NCBI GenBank assembly: GCA_003260325.1 | Contig: MOLU01000003.1 | Location: forward strand, 1 to 64,000 | Direction: 5' to 3' | Source of the DNA: Candidatus Gracilibacteria bacterium GN02-872 | GTDB taxonomy: Bacteria; Patescibacteriota; Gracilibacteria; BD1-5; UBA6164 | DNA: 64,000 bases | Made by a program: the position numbers and the translations under genes | Notes under the pieces: model-generated | Databases searched by the model: none | Told to the model about the DNA's origin: nothing | What the model saw: the letters and a program-made list of their open reading frames with translations, nothing else | Shown here: positions 32,768-42,797 of the stretch, piece by piece | Position numbering within the stretch: the first letter of the stretch is position 1 | Layout: each line of letters starts with the position of its first letter

Positions 32768-32798
32768 GAAAAAAAGCTCTCTTTAAAAGAGAGCTTAA
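32768..32798 (-). terminator. Terminator
   Basis: AAGCTCTCTT / AAGAGAGCTT with seven T on the minus strand. It ends the 138-residue secreted-protein transcript. Confidence 0.85.
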
Positions 32799-32803
32799 AA
32801 ACC

Positions 32804-33220
32804 TTATTTTACTTTGACAAGTCTTAGCTTGTCAAAGACGACAATTCTTCCTTCTTCTATATTTGGAGGAAGGACTTCTAACTTAATTTTGATTGTCTCC
32901 CCCTTTTTGAGAGGAACACTCTTAAAGAGTGGATCTTTGGACGGAAACCTTTGATCAATTTCCGCTAAATTTTCCCCCAGAGTGTACAGGACTTTCGTCC
33001 TATTTGGAAGATCAAAATGATCTTCATATATATCATATACACCATCCTCCTGAGGATGAAGGTATCCCTCCATACTTGGAAGGTCCGTTGTAAGGGCTAT
33101 GTGATAGCCATCTACAACCTCCCAGTCTCCTGTGAAATAAATTCCACAGTTGGAGTCATCTAACTCTGTTCCAAAAACAACTTGCGAAAAAGCAAGAAGT
33201 GATAATAGTAAAGTTTTCAT
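32804..33220 (-). CDS. Secreted protein with standard-code features
   Basis: A 138-residue protein with a signal peptide (KTLLLSLLAFSQVVFG). The mature part is beta-rich, with one cysteine (SNCGIYFTGDW) and conserved-looking aromatic and Gly positions. All nine glycines are GGN and none is TGA, while neighbours such as dnaB use TGA often. The base composition is visibly richer in G+C (CCTCC, GGAAGG runs) than the surroundings. An SD (AAGGAG) lies 8 bases upstream, with a good promoter and a terminator. No family recognised. Transfer from a standard-code organism is plausible. Confidence 0.78.
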   Translation of the reverse strand: MKTLLLSLLAFSQVVFGTELDDSNCGIYFTGDWEVVDGYHIALTTDLPSMEGYLHPQEDGVYDIYEDHFDLPNRTKVLYTLGENLAEIDQRFPSKDPLFKSVPLKKGETIKIKLEVLPPNIEEGRIVVFDKLRLVKVK

Positions 33221-33282
33221 AAATTTCTCCTTTAAAGAAAGAAAACCAATTTACCAAATCACAAAATGTGAGAGGTTCTAAA

Positions 33283-33310
33283 ATTATAAAAGAAAAATAT
33301 TTTTTGTCAA
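33283..33310 (-). promoter_or_regulatory. Promoter of the 138-residue secreted protein
   Basis: TTGACA (33305-33310), 16 bases, TATAAT (33283-33288). Confidence 0.8.
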
Positions 33311-33336
33311 GATAAAATAAGTTCTAAAAATACTTT

Positions 33337-34677
33337 TTAGTCTTCTATCATTTCACTTCAAAAATTCCTTTCAACAGGAACAAATTTTTGACTATTTTTA
33401 TTAAACATCAATTCTATATGTCAAATTGGTCAATTTCTATTTTTTCTAATTAAAATATCTGTAATTCATTTTTTTTCTGTAAACTCATCATAATATTCCT
33501 CTCTGTAAAGCATCATCACGATATCCGCATCCTGCTCAATAGAACCAGATTCTCTTAAATCCGACATTATTGGCCTTTTATCAGGTCTTTGTTCAACTGT
33601 TCTGGATAATTGTGAAAGAGCGATAATAGGTACATTTAGCTCTCTAGCTAGAGACTTGATTCATCTTGAAATTTCAGATATTTCTTGAACTCTATTTAGA
33701 GAGTTTCCATTACTCATAAGCTGTAAATAGTCAATCACAACTAAATCAAGTCCTGATTCCATTTTTAGTCTTCTACACTTAGATTTCAGTTCTACGAGAT
33801 TTCCTCCAGCAGTGTCATCTATATAAATATTTGCATCACTAAGCTTCTCCATCGCTTCTCAAATTTTTGCAAATTCATTATCTTCAAGTTCTCATTTTGC
33901 GAGTTTCCAAGAATCTATTTCCATCGCTGCTGCAATCATTCTGTCTGTTAATTGTTCTTTACTCATTTCCAGAGAAAATATTGCAACATTTTTTCAAGCA
34001 TATCAGACATTTTGAGCTATATTTAGGGCAAATGCTGTTTTTCACATAGATGGTCTTGCAGCTAAAATAACCATATCTCATCATTTTAAACCATTTATTT
34101 TATGATCCAAATCGTGAAAGCCAAGCTGAAGTCTATGTTTTGTAATTATTTCAGGATTTTCGTGGATTTCCGCAAATTCTTCATATCTTTTAACTAAAAT
34201 ATCATTTATATGAACAAGTTTATTTTGGATAAAAACTTGAGTTATATTAAAAACACTTTTCTCAGTTTTTTCTAAAAGTTCATTTATTGGCTTATCCTCA
34301 TCATAACCATATCAAATTATTTTATTTCAAGCTTTTAATAAATTTCTAAGAACAGATTTATTTTTTACTATACTTGCATATTCAAAAATATTTGCAGTTG
34401 TAGGAACTATTTCTGTTAAATCAGTCAAATAAGAAATTCATCAAATTTTGTCAAGAAGATTTTTATCATCAAGTTTTTCTTTTACTGTAATCAAATCTAT
34501 AGCCTTATTAGCTTTATAAAGCTCCATAATCACTTCATAAATTTTTGAGTTAGCTTCACTGTAAAAGTCAGTTTCCTTAAGCATATCTCAAATTACAATA
34601 AGTCAATCTTTATCAATCAAAATACTTCAAAGAACCGATTGCTCAGCTTCTATTGAGTGTGGTGGGACTTTTAACAT
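33337..34677 (-). CDS. dnaB: Replicative DNA helicase DnaB
   Basis: A 446-residue hexameric replication-fork helicase. The N-terminal helical domain begins [16 protein letters not shown], the standard family start. The RecA-like domain has Walker A ARPSMGKTAFA (near 205), Walker [10 protein letters not shown], the motif [15 protein letters not shown] and the arginine-finger region [13 protein letters not shown]. No intein is present. The C-terminus is short. A TPR-protein gene and dprA follow upstream on the same strand. Confidence 0.96.
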
Positions 34678-34769
34678 AATTATTTTTTAGAAATATTTTA
34701 CAAATAATAAAAAAAAAGACATAAAAGTAAAAAGTATTTTTATTTTTATGTCAAAAATTTGTTAGAAAA

Positions 34770-35561
34770 CTATTGCATATATTCTTCCAAATCTTTTAAT
34801 TTTTGATTTGAAATAGTGTTGTAAGGTTGCAATTCAACTATTCTTCTATGCACTGAATAAGCATCCTTGAAATGTCAGTCATTTTCTAAACAAAATGCTT
34901 TCATAGTCAGCTTATTTATATCTCTAGGATTATCTTTCAGAAATAAATTTATATATTTCAAAGATTTTTCATAATCTCAAATTGAGTAAGAAATTTCAGC
35001 AAGCATATCGATAACTTTGTCATCAGTTATATCTTTTTTATGGATTTTTTCATAAGTTTCCATTGCAAGTTCAAGCTTGTTTTCAAGCGCGTAATTATAA
35101 GCCATTTTTTTCAAGATTTCCATATCGTCTCATTGAGTTTCAAGCAAGTCTTTATAAATGTATTCTGCGTTTTCGTATTTTTTCTCTTTTTCATAAATCA
35201 AAGCAAGCTCCAAATTTAAGTCTTTGTTAAACTTATCAATTGATAATCACTCAACAATCAAAGCTTTTGCTGTATCAAAATATCATTTTGTAGAGTTTAT
35301 TCTAACTCTTTTCAAAAGCTCTGAAATATGCTCTTTTTCTTCTGATGTCAATTTTTTATTTTCAGGATTTTGTTTATAGTTTTTTTCCTTTGTATTTAAA
35401 TCTACTTTATTTAAAGCAGTTTTTGTAGCAGAAATATCTTCTTTATGAATAGCCTTTTTTACTTTAAAATAGGCTCTATGTATTTTTTGAAATCAAAAGT
35501 AAGCTATATATCAAAAACTCAAGAAAAATATTATTATTTCAAATTTTATAAAAATATCCAT
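34770..35561 (-). CDS. Membrane-anchored TPR protein
   Basis: A 263-residue protein with one N-terminal membrane segment (about residues 4-25) followed by a Lys-rich linker and about four tetratricopeptide repeats. Recognisable TPR helices are YFDTAKALIVEGLSID, YENAEYIYKDLLETQ, LELAMETYEKIHKK and YEKSLKYINLFLKDNP. TPR arrays hold protein partners; the partner is unknown. It ends with TAG. It lies between dnaB and dprA on the same strand. Confidence 0.8.
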
Positions 35562-35620
35562 TTTTGTTTTTATAATTTTTTAAACTATTACTATTTTACA
35601 GATTTTTTAAATTAAATCAA

Positions 35621-36691
35621 TTAAATTATTTCATATTTTCAATTATCTGCCTTTCTAATCAGCAAAGATAGTTCCATAAAAGATATTTTAAGTGAAGTTG
35701 TAGAAATGTCAATTTGTAATTTTTGAGAAATTTGATCCATGTTTAATGACTCATTTAAGAGCAAATTATAGATTTCTTCTTCTATTGCGTCTGTAAAGCC
35801 AACTTTCTTTTTTTGTTCTAAATTTTTAGACTTTATATTAAATTCTTCCAAAATATGTTCTGCTTTTAGAACCATTTTTGCTTCTCACTTTTGAATTAAG
35901 CTATTTGTTCAGCTGGAACTAGTTTTATAAATATCAGCTGGAAAAGTAAATAATTCTTTTCCTAAATCTAAGGCAAGTTTGGCAGTTATTAAACTTCACG
36001 ATTTTTCTTTTGCTTCCACAACTACAACTCAAGCAGACCAGCCAGCAACTATTTCATTTCTAATCGGAAAATTGTAAGGATTTCCAGGTTCTCAAAGCGG
36101 AAAAATAGAAACTAAAGCTCAATTTTTTTCCAAAATTTCTTTAAAAATGCCTTCGTGATCAGAAGGATAAAAGATATCGATTCAAGTTCAAAAAACAGAA
36201 ATAGTTTTTATTCAATTTTCCAAAGCAACTTTATGAGAATAAAAATCGCATCCATAAGCTCATCCTGAAATTATTCAAAAATATTTTCAAACTTGAGGAA
36301 CAAAGTTTTCAATAAGTTTTTTTCAATACGAAGTCATCGTCCTAGAGCCAACAAAAGCTAGAAAATTTCCAGAAATATCTCAACGATAATAAATCAAAAA
36401 TGGAGGATTAAAAATATTTTTTAAATTTGAAGGATAGTTTTCATCAAAAAAAGTAACGATTTTTACCTCAAGTTCATCTAGCTTTTGAAATATCTTATCT
36501 TTATCAATCAATTTTTTTTGTTCCAAAATCTTTTCTATTTTTGTTTTTTCGATTTTGTATTTTTCTAAATTTGAGAAACTCAAATTTTCATAAAAATCCT
36601 CAAAATTTCAGTTCTCTTTTTCAAATATTTTAAAAAATATTTTGTGTGTAAAACCAATTTTGTGCAATAAAGCTAAATATTTCTTTTGCAT
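35621..36691 (-). CDS. dprA: DNA processing protein DprA
   Basis: A 356-residue protein that loads RecA onto incoming single-stranded DNA during transformation. The Rossmann-like core is clear: FLAFVGSRTMTSYG, IISGGAYGCDFYSHKVAL, FGTGIDIFYPSDH, PGNPYNFPIRNEIVAGWSAGVVVVEA and SGSLITAKLALDLGKELFTFP. A C-terminal winged-helix segment (residues about 290-350) is present. It implies natural competence, a common way for reduced CPR cells to take up nucleotides or DNA; other competence genes are not in the window. Confidence 0.93.
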
Positions 36692-36751
36692 AAAAATATT
36701 TTGTTATAAATTATTTTTTTAATTATAAGAAAATTTAAATTTTCTCAAATA

Positions 36752-36780
36752 AAAAAAGACTTTTTCAAGTCTTTTTAAGT
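36752..36780 (-). terminator. Terminator of the MFS gene
   Basis: AAAGACTT / AAGTCTTT with seven T on the minus strand, immediately after the stop. Confidence 0.8.
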
Positions 36781-38388
36781 AAACACTTCTCAGTCAAATT
36801 CTTCAATTTCCTTTGTGTGTTTCTCTATTTCTTCAGTTCAAGCAAACATTCAATCTCACTCTTTTCAAGAATCATTTATAGCTTTGTATTTTACAATTGA
36901 AAAAGTAAATAATCAAAGTAATAATCAACCAAATCCTATAAAAAAAGCTTCAAATCACATAGTTTGTACAATAAAAGCTCAAAGAATCAGTCAAATAACA
37001 TTTGCAAGATTTAAAATAATTTTTAAAGGAGCAGCTGACACCGTAGAATCTATCTGTTTTAAGCTATTTTTAAGTGCATAAAGTACATTGTATCTTTCTG
37101 AAAATAATCATTGTCAAACTCAGATTACAGCAGCATATCAAACACTATTTATCAATCAAAGAATAAGAATCATAGTAAAATCTTTTGAATAAAATCAAAA
37201 CAAAACTAACGAAACACCTGATAAAAATGCTCAAAGCATCAAAATATTAAATTCTCAGAATTTTTTTGAAAGATTGATAAAAGGATCTTGAAGTAAAAAT
37301 CACGGAATTGCTATAATTCAAAGCCATGCATATCAACTGATAAATTGAGTATTTGCGATAATTTGATTTCAAGAATCCGCATCAGTTACATCTTTTATGT
37401 ACTGAACAAAAAATGTCGAAACAAATGTGTCCCAAAAAGAAAATTGCATCAAAATAAAGAAAAGCCATAAAATCATCAAGTTTCTCGGAACAGAAAAAAG
37501 TATCTTTACAAATCTTTTAAAATTTAGAATGGTGTAATCATAAATCTCTTTCCAATCGATTTTTTTATTTGCTTCAATAGGTTTAATAAAAATAACTTTT
37601 GTTTTTTTCGTCAAATCCATCAAATTTTTTGTAGAAATAACTTGAGAAATCTTTTTTGATTTTTTCTTTCACATATCAAGTTTAAAACTATCTATTTTTA
37701 ATTTTTTTAAACTATTCAGAGTCAGAGTTTCATCTCCATTATCAAAAAATTTCCATAAAAACCAAATAGAAAAAACCACAATTGCTATAAAGATCATTAT
37801 TGCTATTTTTATGTTCATAAACAGCAAAACTCAAGAAAAAACCAATCAAGCCATACTTCAGATTCAACTAAAGATATTATATCTAGAAAGATATTTTGCG
37901 TATTCTGACGGGCTCGTGTTGTCCAAAATGTAAGAAAATGAAGTTACTCAATAAATTTCAGAAATCAGTCAATAAAGTCCCGCAGCAAGAAAAAGTAAAA
38001 AAATATTTGTGAAACTATCCATAAATTTTGAAAAATAGTCAAATATTTTTCATCAAGGCAGCAAAGCTCAAGTCATTCACTCTAAATAGATAAATTTGAA
38101 AAATATTAAACAAGCGACAAGCATAAAAACACTTCAAATTATCATAAATGTTTTTGGTTTGATATACTTTTGTAAAACTCAAATTGGGATATCAAAAGCC
38201 AGTGAAAATACGTTTCAAATCGCTAAAAATAGTCAAACTAAAAATATAGAATCTAAAATCAATCAAAAGAAAAATACCACCGTAAAGTGGAATGCAATGC
38301 TTACAAATCAAATCAAAACTCAAACAATTAGTAAGTTTTTTAGCTTTGTTTCCTTTCTATTGTTCTCTATTCATACGAAATTTACCAT
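36775..38388 (-). CDS. MFS-type transporter
   Basis: A 537-residue integral membrane protein with about 12 membrane segments in two halves, separated by a cytoplasmic loop of some 80 residues rich in lysine (KKSKKISQVISTKN ... KVIFIKPIEANKK). The first half ends in a domain with LAAGLYGLISEIYGVTSFSY; the second repeats the fold. The pattern is that of the major facilitator superfamily, but no substrate motif was recognised. TGA codes many of the packing glycines. The start is the ATG of MVNFVG; a GGA-rich stretch 8 bases upstream could act as a weak SD. Confidence 0.75.
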
Positions 38389-38548
38389 TTTCCTTTTTTA
38401 AGAATAATTTATAATTTATAAAATTTTATCATAAAAAATTCTCAAAAGCAAAAAATGATGAAAAAAATAAAAAAGTCAAGAAAAATATTACTTGACATTA
38501 TATATTTTTAATTTATAATTCACTTAATTTTAAATTTTTAAAAAACAA

Positions 38549-39385
38549 ATGTCTAAAACAAATAATATTTTTCTTAGAGAAAATTTGATTCGTTCTTTGG
38601 AAAGAAGACAAAGTTTACTTACTACAATTAGATGAGAAACAAAACAAAAAGTAGAAAAAATAATTATAAAAGAATCTTTTTATAAATTTCTTGATAAAGT
38701 AGACAAGATAAAAGTTTCTGATGAAGAAAGATCTAAAATATATGATTTTATTTTTTGTTTACTAAACAGATCTGCTGACTTGAAAACAAATAAAAAACCT
38801 AGTTCTGCAAATATAACTTCTATGTATTGAGGAACTTCATATTCCCGTCTTTCTAAAATAAAAAGTAAAAAAGAAATAATTGATTTGATGAAGTTTTTAC
38901 ACAAAGAAGATATTCCTTTCTCTTCTATTTCCTGAATACAAAACAAGAAAGGAATTCCTAATCTTGATGAACTTAAAAAATTTATTGAGTTTCTTAAAAA
39001 TGAAAAACTTCTTGAATATTTATCTTCTATTTCTTCTATGCAAAGTTGAAAAGGATTTCCTAATCTTGATGAACTTAAAATGTTTATTGAGTTTCTCAAA
39101 AAGGAAAAACTTCTTGAATATTTATCTTCTATTTCCTGAATGCAAAACTGAAAAGGGATTCCTCATCTTGACAGGCTCGAAGAACTTATCAATTTCGCTA
39201 GAAATAACCAAATTCCTTTCTCTTTTGTTTCTTCCATGCAAAACTGAAAAGGAATTCCTGATCTAAAAATTCTTTGAAAACTAATCGCAGAAGCAAGAAA
39301 AAAAGAATTAAATCTAAAAGAACTTTCTGGTAAACAATTATGAATTGAAGCTACCCTTAAACTAGTTAAAACTGCTTATGAGTAA
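38549..39385 (+). CDS. Helical-repeat protein with four ~35-residue repeats
   Basis: A 278-residue protein. The N-terminal 110 residues are charged and helical. Four tandem repeats then follow (roughly residues 124-255; DNA about 38915-39315), each built as SSISGMQNGKG, an Ile/Phe-Pro step, LDELKKFIEFLKKEK and LLEYL. The repeat DNA is also conserved, suggesting recent duplication. The two-helix unit, with a variable pair in the turn before G-K-G, recalls TALE-like DNA-binding repeats and the IASMLHGSG-type repeats of some intracellular bacteria. This similarity is by eye only. No nuclease or activation domain is seen. Confidence 0.6.
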
Positions 39386-39418
39386 AAAAGAAAACTTAAT
39401 TAAGTTTTCTTTTTTTAT
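39385..39418. terminator. Bidirectional terminator
   Basis: AGAAAACTTAATTAAGTTTTCT palindrome (two arms AGAAAACTT / AAGTTTTCT) followed by seven T. Confidence 0.75.
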
Positions 39419-39678
39419 TTTTCTATTTTTAGTGATTCTTTATGTATTTCTTCCCAAATTTTTTCTACAAAATCTTTTGAGATTCAAATCTCTTCAGCTT
39501 TTTTAGCATTTCTTTCCAAAACTTCTTTCCATCTTTTTTCATCAAAAGGATTTTCAACTCAGTTTTGTTTTTTTACATCTCAAATCTCTTTTACAACATC
39601 AAACCTTTCAGACAAAAGTTCTATAATCAAAAAATCTATTTCATCTATTTTCTCCCTCAAATTTTTTAAATTTTTCAT
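39415..39678 (-). CDS. Monofunctional chorismate mutase (AroQ type)
   Basis: An 87-residue helical protein matching the AroQ-class chorismate mutase: LREKIDEIDFLIIELLSERF at the N-terminus with the catalytic Arg and Lys (VVKEIGDVKK), then a mid-helix with DEKRWKEVLER, and the C-terminal FVEKIWEEIHKESL. It rearranges chorismate to prephenate. In a reduced genome without visible aromatic-pathway genes in the window, its substrate supply is unclear. A partial copy of its 5' end lies 0.5 kb away (40137-40215). Confidence 0.8.
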
Positions 39679-39694
39679 AAAAATATTTTTAAGT

Positions 39695-40120
39695 TTAATA
39701 ATTTTTATCTACAAAATTATAAATAAGTGCAACTATAAAAGTTAAAAGCATAAATAATATATTTCAAATAAAAATCTTTTTCAAGTTATTTATAAAATTT
39801 ACTTTACTTGATAATAAAGCTCAAAAGAATACTGAAAAAGTTCAAAGAAATGGAATAATTTTTAGATAAATATAAAACAAATTTTTATTATTATAAATAA
39901 GTTTACTAATTCAAGGAATTACTCAAACTAAAGTTCATAAAGTATAAAATATTATACTATTAAGCATAAGTAAACAAAAAAAATACAATCATCAAGCTCA
40001 GTATTCAAGTAAAAAGTAGACTCATTTTCAGTTAAAAAACAAAGATTTATTATTTTCAATAAGAAAAGGATCTGTGAAACATTCTTCTAGTATTTTTAAA
40101 ATTATTTGTATTATATCCAT
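39695..40120 (-). CDS. Multi-pass membrane protein, unknown
   Basis: A 141-residue protein with three or four membrane segments (about residues 42-72, 83-102 and 117-137) and short loops. The N-terminus is amphipathic. No family recognised. TGA codes most glycines in the membrane segments. It sits between chorismate mutase and the truncated duplicate of that gene, which may mark a small duplication event around it. Confidence 0.6.
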
Positions 40121-40136
40121 AATTAAGTATTAATTA

Positions 40137-40215
40137 AACAAAAAGGGCCCAAAAGCTCTATAATTAAAAAACCTATTTCATCTATTTTTTCTCTCAAGTT
40201 TTTTAAATTTTTCAT
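40137..40215 (-). pseudogene. Duplicated 5' fragment of the chorismate mutase gene
   Basis: About 75 bases nearly identical to the start of the neighbouring chorismate mutase (39615-39690), including the ATG and the first 22 codons (MKNLKNLREKIDEIGFLI). The frame then diverges and stops after about 30 codons. It also retains the upstream A/T-rich region. Most likely a leftover of a tandem duplication or recombination, not a functional gene. Confidence 0.75.
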
Positions 40216-40225
40216 CAAAATATTT

Positions 40226-41596
40226 TTAAAAAGTTGTAATGTTTTCTTCTTCGTTTAGTTCATCTGTATCTCAAATTCAAAGTAATTTTTTTAGTTTTTC
40301 TAGTTTTTTCATTATTTCTATGAGTTTATCATTTAGAGCATCTATTTTGTCATATTCTCAAGTCAAAAACATATTTCTTTTTTGTTCTTCAAGTTCAAAT
40401 ATTTCCTGCTTTGTTTCTTCAAAAATCTTCATCAAATCCTCTTTATCTAGCTCTTTTTCTTCTTTTTGTTTTTCTAGTTTTTCTTTTTGGACTAAAATTT
40501 TATTTTTTTCTGAAACTTCCCTATCAATAAAGTTTCCTCAAACTAAATCTATTTTATCACTTAAAATCTTTTCTAAGTCGCTACTTGTAAGCTTGTTTTC
40601 TATTTCTTCCAAGATTTGACTTGCTTTTATTGTTGTTGTCTCATTAAAAATGCTTTTTTGCTTGTTGTCTTCAGCCTCATTTACAATACTTTCAACTTCA
40701 TCTACTTCATCACTAACAACATAATCTTTTTGTAAAACAGGATTTTGTTTCAGTTGTTCAAAAAATTTCAAAAGTAGGCTTATCATTGAGTCTAAATCAT
40801 CCAAATTTTCTATTTTTCTGATGATTTCATTTATATCAATTCCAGAATATTTCAGTCTATAAAGCTTTAAAAATGCTATTTTAAATATTCTTCTAAGTCT
40901 TTCAGCTTTTGATTCTACTTTGTCTCTCAGCCTCAATCTAGAATAGTTTCTTCCAACAAAATTCAGTAAATTTGGATAAATTTGAATATTTTTAGAATTT
41001 TCTATTTCTGAGGAAAAATCTGTTTTAAAATTTTCTATTCTATCTGCACTTTTTGTGTCATTTAAATCAAAAAAACTCTTTTTTATAATTTCAAATTTAC
41101 TTTCTCAAATGATTTTTGAAGCAGAAAGAAAATCTTTTTTTTCTTTATATTTTAGAGAAATATCAATTAAATCAGTCTTTGTTAAAATTCATTTTTTTTC
41201 TAAATCTTCTAAAAGAGGATAATTTACATCTTTTGAGATATCTGAATTTTGAATAATTTTTTCTGAAAAAAAATCTTTATTTTTTTCTAGATTTGATATT
41301 TTTAAAACTAGATTTTCTTTCTTTTCTTTTGATAAATACAGGTTCTCTACAGATTTATTTAAAGAATTAAAAAATATCTCATTATCTGATTTTTCAGGAT
41401 TGTCTAGCTTTTCAAGTTGAAAATAAGCTGAAACAAATCTTTTTATTCCAAAACTATCATCTTTAAAAATATTTTCAAGAAATGCTGAATAGCCAGTTTT
41501 GAATTCATTTTCAATTTTATCAATTTTTTCTTTATTTTCTGCTTTAGTTTGCTGAAGTTTAAGTTCTAGATTTTCTAAAATATTACTTTGATACAT
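40226..41596 (-). CDS. Large coiled-coil protein, unknown
   Basis: A 456-residue protein without signal peptide or membrane segment. It is extremely rich in Lys, Glu, Ile, Leu and Asn, with long stretches of predicted coiled coil at residues about 1-30, 80-110 and 350-440. The middle (LRLRDKVESKAERLRRIFKI and the following acidic region) is helical and more globular. It has few cysteines and glycines. No family recognised. It might be a scaffold or cytoskeletal-like protein, but nothing in the sequence decides this. Confidence 0.65.
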
Positions 41597-41677
41597 AAAA
41601 ATTTTTATTAAAAATCTATTTTTTCATTTATTTTAACAAAAAACTCTTTTTTTTCAATATTTTTTGTATTTTTCTGT

Positions 41678-41725
41678 CATTCCTGTTCCCACTTTGTCAT
41701 TCCTACGAAGACAGGAATCAATTAA
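41678..41725. repeat. Short palindromic repeat element (REP-like)
   Basis: Two copies of GTCATTCCT and an inverted ACAGGAAT lie within about 45 bases, forming ATTCCTGT / ACAGGAAT pairings, in sequence clearly richer in G+C than its surroundings. It resembles the widespread GTCATTCC...GGAATC palindromes of many bacterial genomes. Confidence 0.5.
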
Positions 41726-41764
41726 ATTGTTTTTCCTTTTTATAAAATATTTTCCTTTTCTCAA

Positions 41765-41800
41765 TAAAAAAAGGTTTACAATTCTGTAAACCTTTTATAA
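41765..41800 (-). terminator. Terminator of htpX
   Basis: AAAAGGTTTACAG / CTGTAAACCTTTT-type stem with seven T on the minus strand. Confidence 0.85.
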
Positions 41801-42691
41801 TTACATTTTTAAATCTTCCAAAGCCTTAATTCTATCATCAAGATCTGGATGAGAAGAAAGAAGTTTCATAAATCCACTTGTTTTCTTTGAAGAGATTTGC
41901 ATTGAAGAATAAGTTGGATCATCTTTTGCAATGCTATTTTGCATATCTTTTAGAGCTTGCAATCAAGCAATCATTTTTTCTTTTCAAACATAGTATGCAC
42001 TTCCTGCATCAGCTTTAAATTCTCTGTATCTACTAAACCACATAGCTATAAATGAAGCCAAGAATCCAAATACTATTTGTAATAAAATATCAACTGCAAA
42101 TCTAGCTATTCAAGCATAATTTTCATCAACTGAGTTTGCAACTATATTTGCTATTATTTTTGAGAAGAAAACTACAAAAGTGTTTAAAACTCATTGTAAT
42201 AAAGTCATAGTAACCATATCTCCATTCAAAACATGAGCCATCTCATGTCCTACTACTCACTCTATGGCATCTTTATCCATCATATCCAAAAGTCCTGATG
42301 AAACAGCCACCAAAGAACTATTTTTTGTAGCACCAGTAGCAAATGCATTTGGTTCAGAACTTTCATAAATACCAACTTCTGGCATTTTTATATGATTTCT
42401 CTCTGACAAATTACTTACTGTATCATAAACAAGCCTTTCTTTTTCATTTAACATATTTAAATCTGAAGCAGTTATAAGCCTAATATTGTAAGCTTTTTTT
42501 GCCATCCATTTTGACATAAAAAGTGATATAAATGAACCAGCAAAACCAATTACAGCAGAAATAATGAAAAGTCCCAAGTAAGTATTTGAAGAAACTTTAA
42601 TTCCAAAAAGTCCCAATATATAGATAAAAATTGTAAGAACAATCATAACAGCTATATTCATAGCTATCCATAAAAATATTCTTTTAAACAT
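41801..42691 (-). CDS. htpX: Membrane zinc metalloprotease HtpX
   Basis: A 296-residue M48-family protease that degrades misfolded membrane proteins. Two N-terminal membrane segments (about 8-30 and 38-60) precede the catalytic domain. The zinc motif HEMAH is at about 149-153, followed by LNGDMVTMT, two more hydrophobic segments, and the third zinc ligand region [15 protein letters not shown]. The length is typical. It lies downstream of the truncated polA gene on the same strand. Confidence 0.95.
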
Positions 42692-42797
42692 ATATTATTT
42701 TTTAAAATTTAAATTAATTTAGTATAAAAAATTATTTCTCAAAAGTTTAAGAAATAATTAAGAGAATTTTATTGTTTATAAAAAATTGTCAATATTT

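Noticed and set aside
38680-39099. A 139-residue minus-strand repeat protein
   Set aside because: Its repeats are the reverse complement of the real helical-repeat gene on the plus strand, which has a better start, end and terminator.
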